From Candidatus Woesearchaeota archaeon (GTDB taxonomy: Archaea; Nanobdellota; Nanobdellia; Woesearchaeales; ARS49): a stretch of 6,838 nucleotides of DNA. Under the pieces are notes generated by a model that saw nothing but the letters and a program-made list of their open reading frames with translations, had not been told where the DNA came from and made no database searches. Shown here in pieces: positions 5,436 to 6,838 of this stretch; position 1 is the first letter of the stretch, and each line of letters opens with the position of its first letter. A program made the translations under genes and the position numbers. The stretch lies in NCBI GenBank assembly GCA_016203425.1, contig JACQMU010000099.1, positions 1 to 6,838 on the forward strand. Reading direction: 5' to 3'.

Positions 5436-6838
5436 TTTATTTTCTGAAACAAAATCTCAGGAATTCTTATTTTTCCATTTGTCGTCTTTCTAAACGATAC
5501 ACTTTTAAACAACACTTTCTTTTGCCCAAGCTGAACAGAAATTTTTTCAGCAGCAAAAGGAATAAAAGGCGCCAACAATATTGAAAATATTCGCAATGAT
5601 TCAACAAGCACGTACAAAACAGTGGCAAGCCTTTTTTTATCATCAATCTTCCACGGCTCTGTTTCAGCAACATACTTATTACACTGATGCACAGCCTCAA
5701 TAATTTTTTCAGCAGCCCGGTTCCATTCGTACTTGTCTATTAGTGTGTTAACTTCATCAAAAATAGAAACAGCACGTACCAAAGCATTATCTTTCTCAGT
5801 AAATTTGTCCGGTTTTGGAATTACGCCGCCAAAATATTTCTGCAACATCACACACGTACGCTGCAACAAATTACCCAAACCATCAGCAAGATCAGCATTT
5901 GTAGCTTCAACAAGCGCAGCCTCAGAAAAATCACTGTCATTAAAAGGGCTCACCTGCTTGAGCAAAAAGTATCTTACGGCATCAACGCCGAATTTTTTGG
6001 CAACAACAACAGGGTCAACAACATTCCCCAAAGACTTACTAATCTTCTGGCCATTAACTGTCACATAACCATGAACAAACAATGATTTCGGCAACGCAAC
6101 ACCAGCAGAAAGCAACATAGCAGGCCAATAAATAGCATGAAACCTCGTAATGCCTTTTCCAATAACATGAACATCAGCCGGCCAGTATTTTTTGAATTTA
6201 GAAGAGTTTTTTGCAAAACCAAGAGCAGAAATATAGTTCGTCAATGCATCAAACCAAACATACATAATCTGAGACTTATCATCAGGAACCTGAATACCCC
6301 AGCCCTTCATTCTTTCAGCAGGACGAGAAACACTAAAATCCTCCAAACCAGCATCAATAAAACTCAACATTTCATTCTTTCTCGACTCAGGAACAATCTT
6401 CAGCTTATCAGAAACAATCAATTCTTTCAGCACCTTCTCATACTTAGACAACCTGAAAAAATAATTCTCCTCAGAAATTTGTTCAGGACTTTTCAAATGC
6501 TCAGAACACTTGCCATCAACAAGCTCTTTCTCAGTAATAAATGCCTCACAACCAATACAATAAAGCCCAGCATAAGATTTTTTGTAAACATCCCCAGACT
6601 TCTGGCAAGCATTCCAAATTTTTATAGCGCCAGCACGATGAAGCTTATCAACACTTGTTCTGATAAAATCATCATTTGAGATATTTAATGTTTCCAACAA
6701 ATCCTTAAATAAAAGACTATTAGCATCAACCAACTTTTGCGGAGACGTGTTCTTATCAGCAGCAGCCAACACATTTTTTTGAGCATTCTCATCAGTGCCA
6801 GTCAAGAAAAAAACATTTTCTCCTTTAAGACGATGCCA
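5432..6838 (-). CDS. metG: Methionyl-tRNA synthetase, bacterial-like compact type (5' end beyond window)
   Basis: Charges tRNA(Met) with methionine in the cytoplasm. The 468 visible residues (numbered from TGG at 6838) begin WHRLKGENVFFLTGTDEN, so about 35 N-terminal residues including the HIGH motif lie outside; the TTG at 6805 is an internal Leu codon, not a start. Features in order: a GTDEHG-like block reading GTDENA (14-19), one zinc knuckle with C94, C97, C111 and H114, the VWFDALTNY signature (about 194-202), GKGITRFHAIYWP (227-239), and the KMSKS loop as KISKS (265-269). A helical anticodon-binding domain follows, ending ILFQKIK with no C-terminal EMAPII-like tRNA-binding domain. The single knuckle and overall sequence resemble Thermus and Bacillus enzymes more than the typical archaeal form, suggesting an old transfer from bacteria. 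Asn-Ala replacing His-Gly in GTDEHG, and Gly in the usual GKD/EI, are unusual. The reading frame is otherwise intact, and its TGA overlaps the next gene's ATG. Confidence 0.96.
   Translation of the reverse strand, partial: WHRLKGENVFFLTGTDENAQKNVLAAADKNTSPQKLVDANSLLFKDLLETLNISNDDFIRTSVDKLHRAGAIKIWNACQKSGDVYKKSYAGLYCIGCEAFITEKELVDGKCSEHLKSPEQISEENYFFRLSKYEKVLKELIVSDKLKIVPESRKNEMLSFIDAGLEDFSVSRPAERMKGWGIQVPDDKSQIMYVWFDALTNYISALGFAKNSSKFKKYWPADVHVIGKGITRFHAIYWPAMLLSAGVALPKSLFVHGYVTVNGQKISKSLGNVVDPVVVAKKFGVDAVRYFLLKQVSPFNDSDFSEAALVEATNADLADGLGNLLQRTCVMLQKYFGGVIPKPDKFTEKDNALVRAVSIFDEVNTLIDKYEWNRAAEKIIEAVHQCNKYVAETEPWKIDDKKRLATVLYVLVESLRIFSILLAPFIPFAAEKISVQLGQKKVLFKSVSFRKTTNGKIRIPEILFQKIK

Noticed and set aside
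5432..6805. Treating TTG at 6805 as the metG start
   Set aside because: The frame stays open to the window edge and the extra residues (WHRLKGENVFF) match the conserved MetRS sequence before TGTDE, so the gene is simply cut by the window.

Overview
The window looks like part of an archaeal chromosome, probably from a small-genome lineage of the DPANN type. The phylum is inference; the archaeal character rests on the promoters and the XPD-family helicase. Three genes are preceded by a CAAAA tract followed by an AT-rich TATA-like box. In two of them the box lies about 26 bases before an ATG, as in leaderless archaeal transcripts. All supported genes lie on the minus strand, are tightly packed and leave no gap above 170 bases. 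No RNA genes, mobile elements or CRISPR arrays were seen.

In transcription order (right to left): (1) positions 6838-5432 hold methionyl-tRNA synthetase (metG), cut at its 5' end by the window edge. It is the compact one-zinc-knuckle type familiar from bacteria, and has a substitution in a normally conserved GTDEHG block. (2) A 182-residue protein with an N-terminal membrane segment overlaps the metG stop by an ATGA. Its function is unknown, with a faint transglutaminase-like Cys/His pattern. (3) An XPD-family iron-sulfur DNA helicase with its own promoter and probably a leaderless start. (4) A 738-residue, almost wholly coiled-coil protein with a proline-free stretch of about 593 residues and a separate C-terminal helical domain. 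It has the clearest promoter and the only good ribosome binding site. A perfect 13-bp inverted repeat starts at its stop codon. (5) At the left edge is the N-terminal 170 residues of a fold-type II PLP-dependent enzyme (threonine synthase/cysteine synthase superfamily).

The genes do not form an obvious pathway. They mix translation, DNA repair or transcription, a structural protein and amino-acid metabolism, with separate promoters for at least three of the five. I see no defence, mobile or biosynthetic system. The points most worth following are the long coiled-coil protein, the membrane protein coupled to metG, the altered MetRS motif, and the shared promoter layout that argues for re-setting one start codon.
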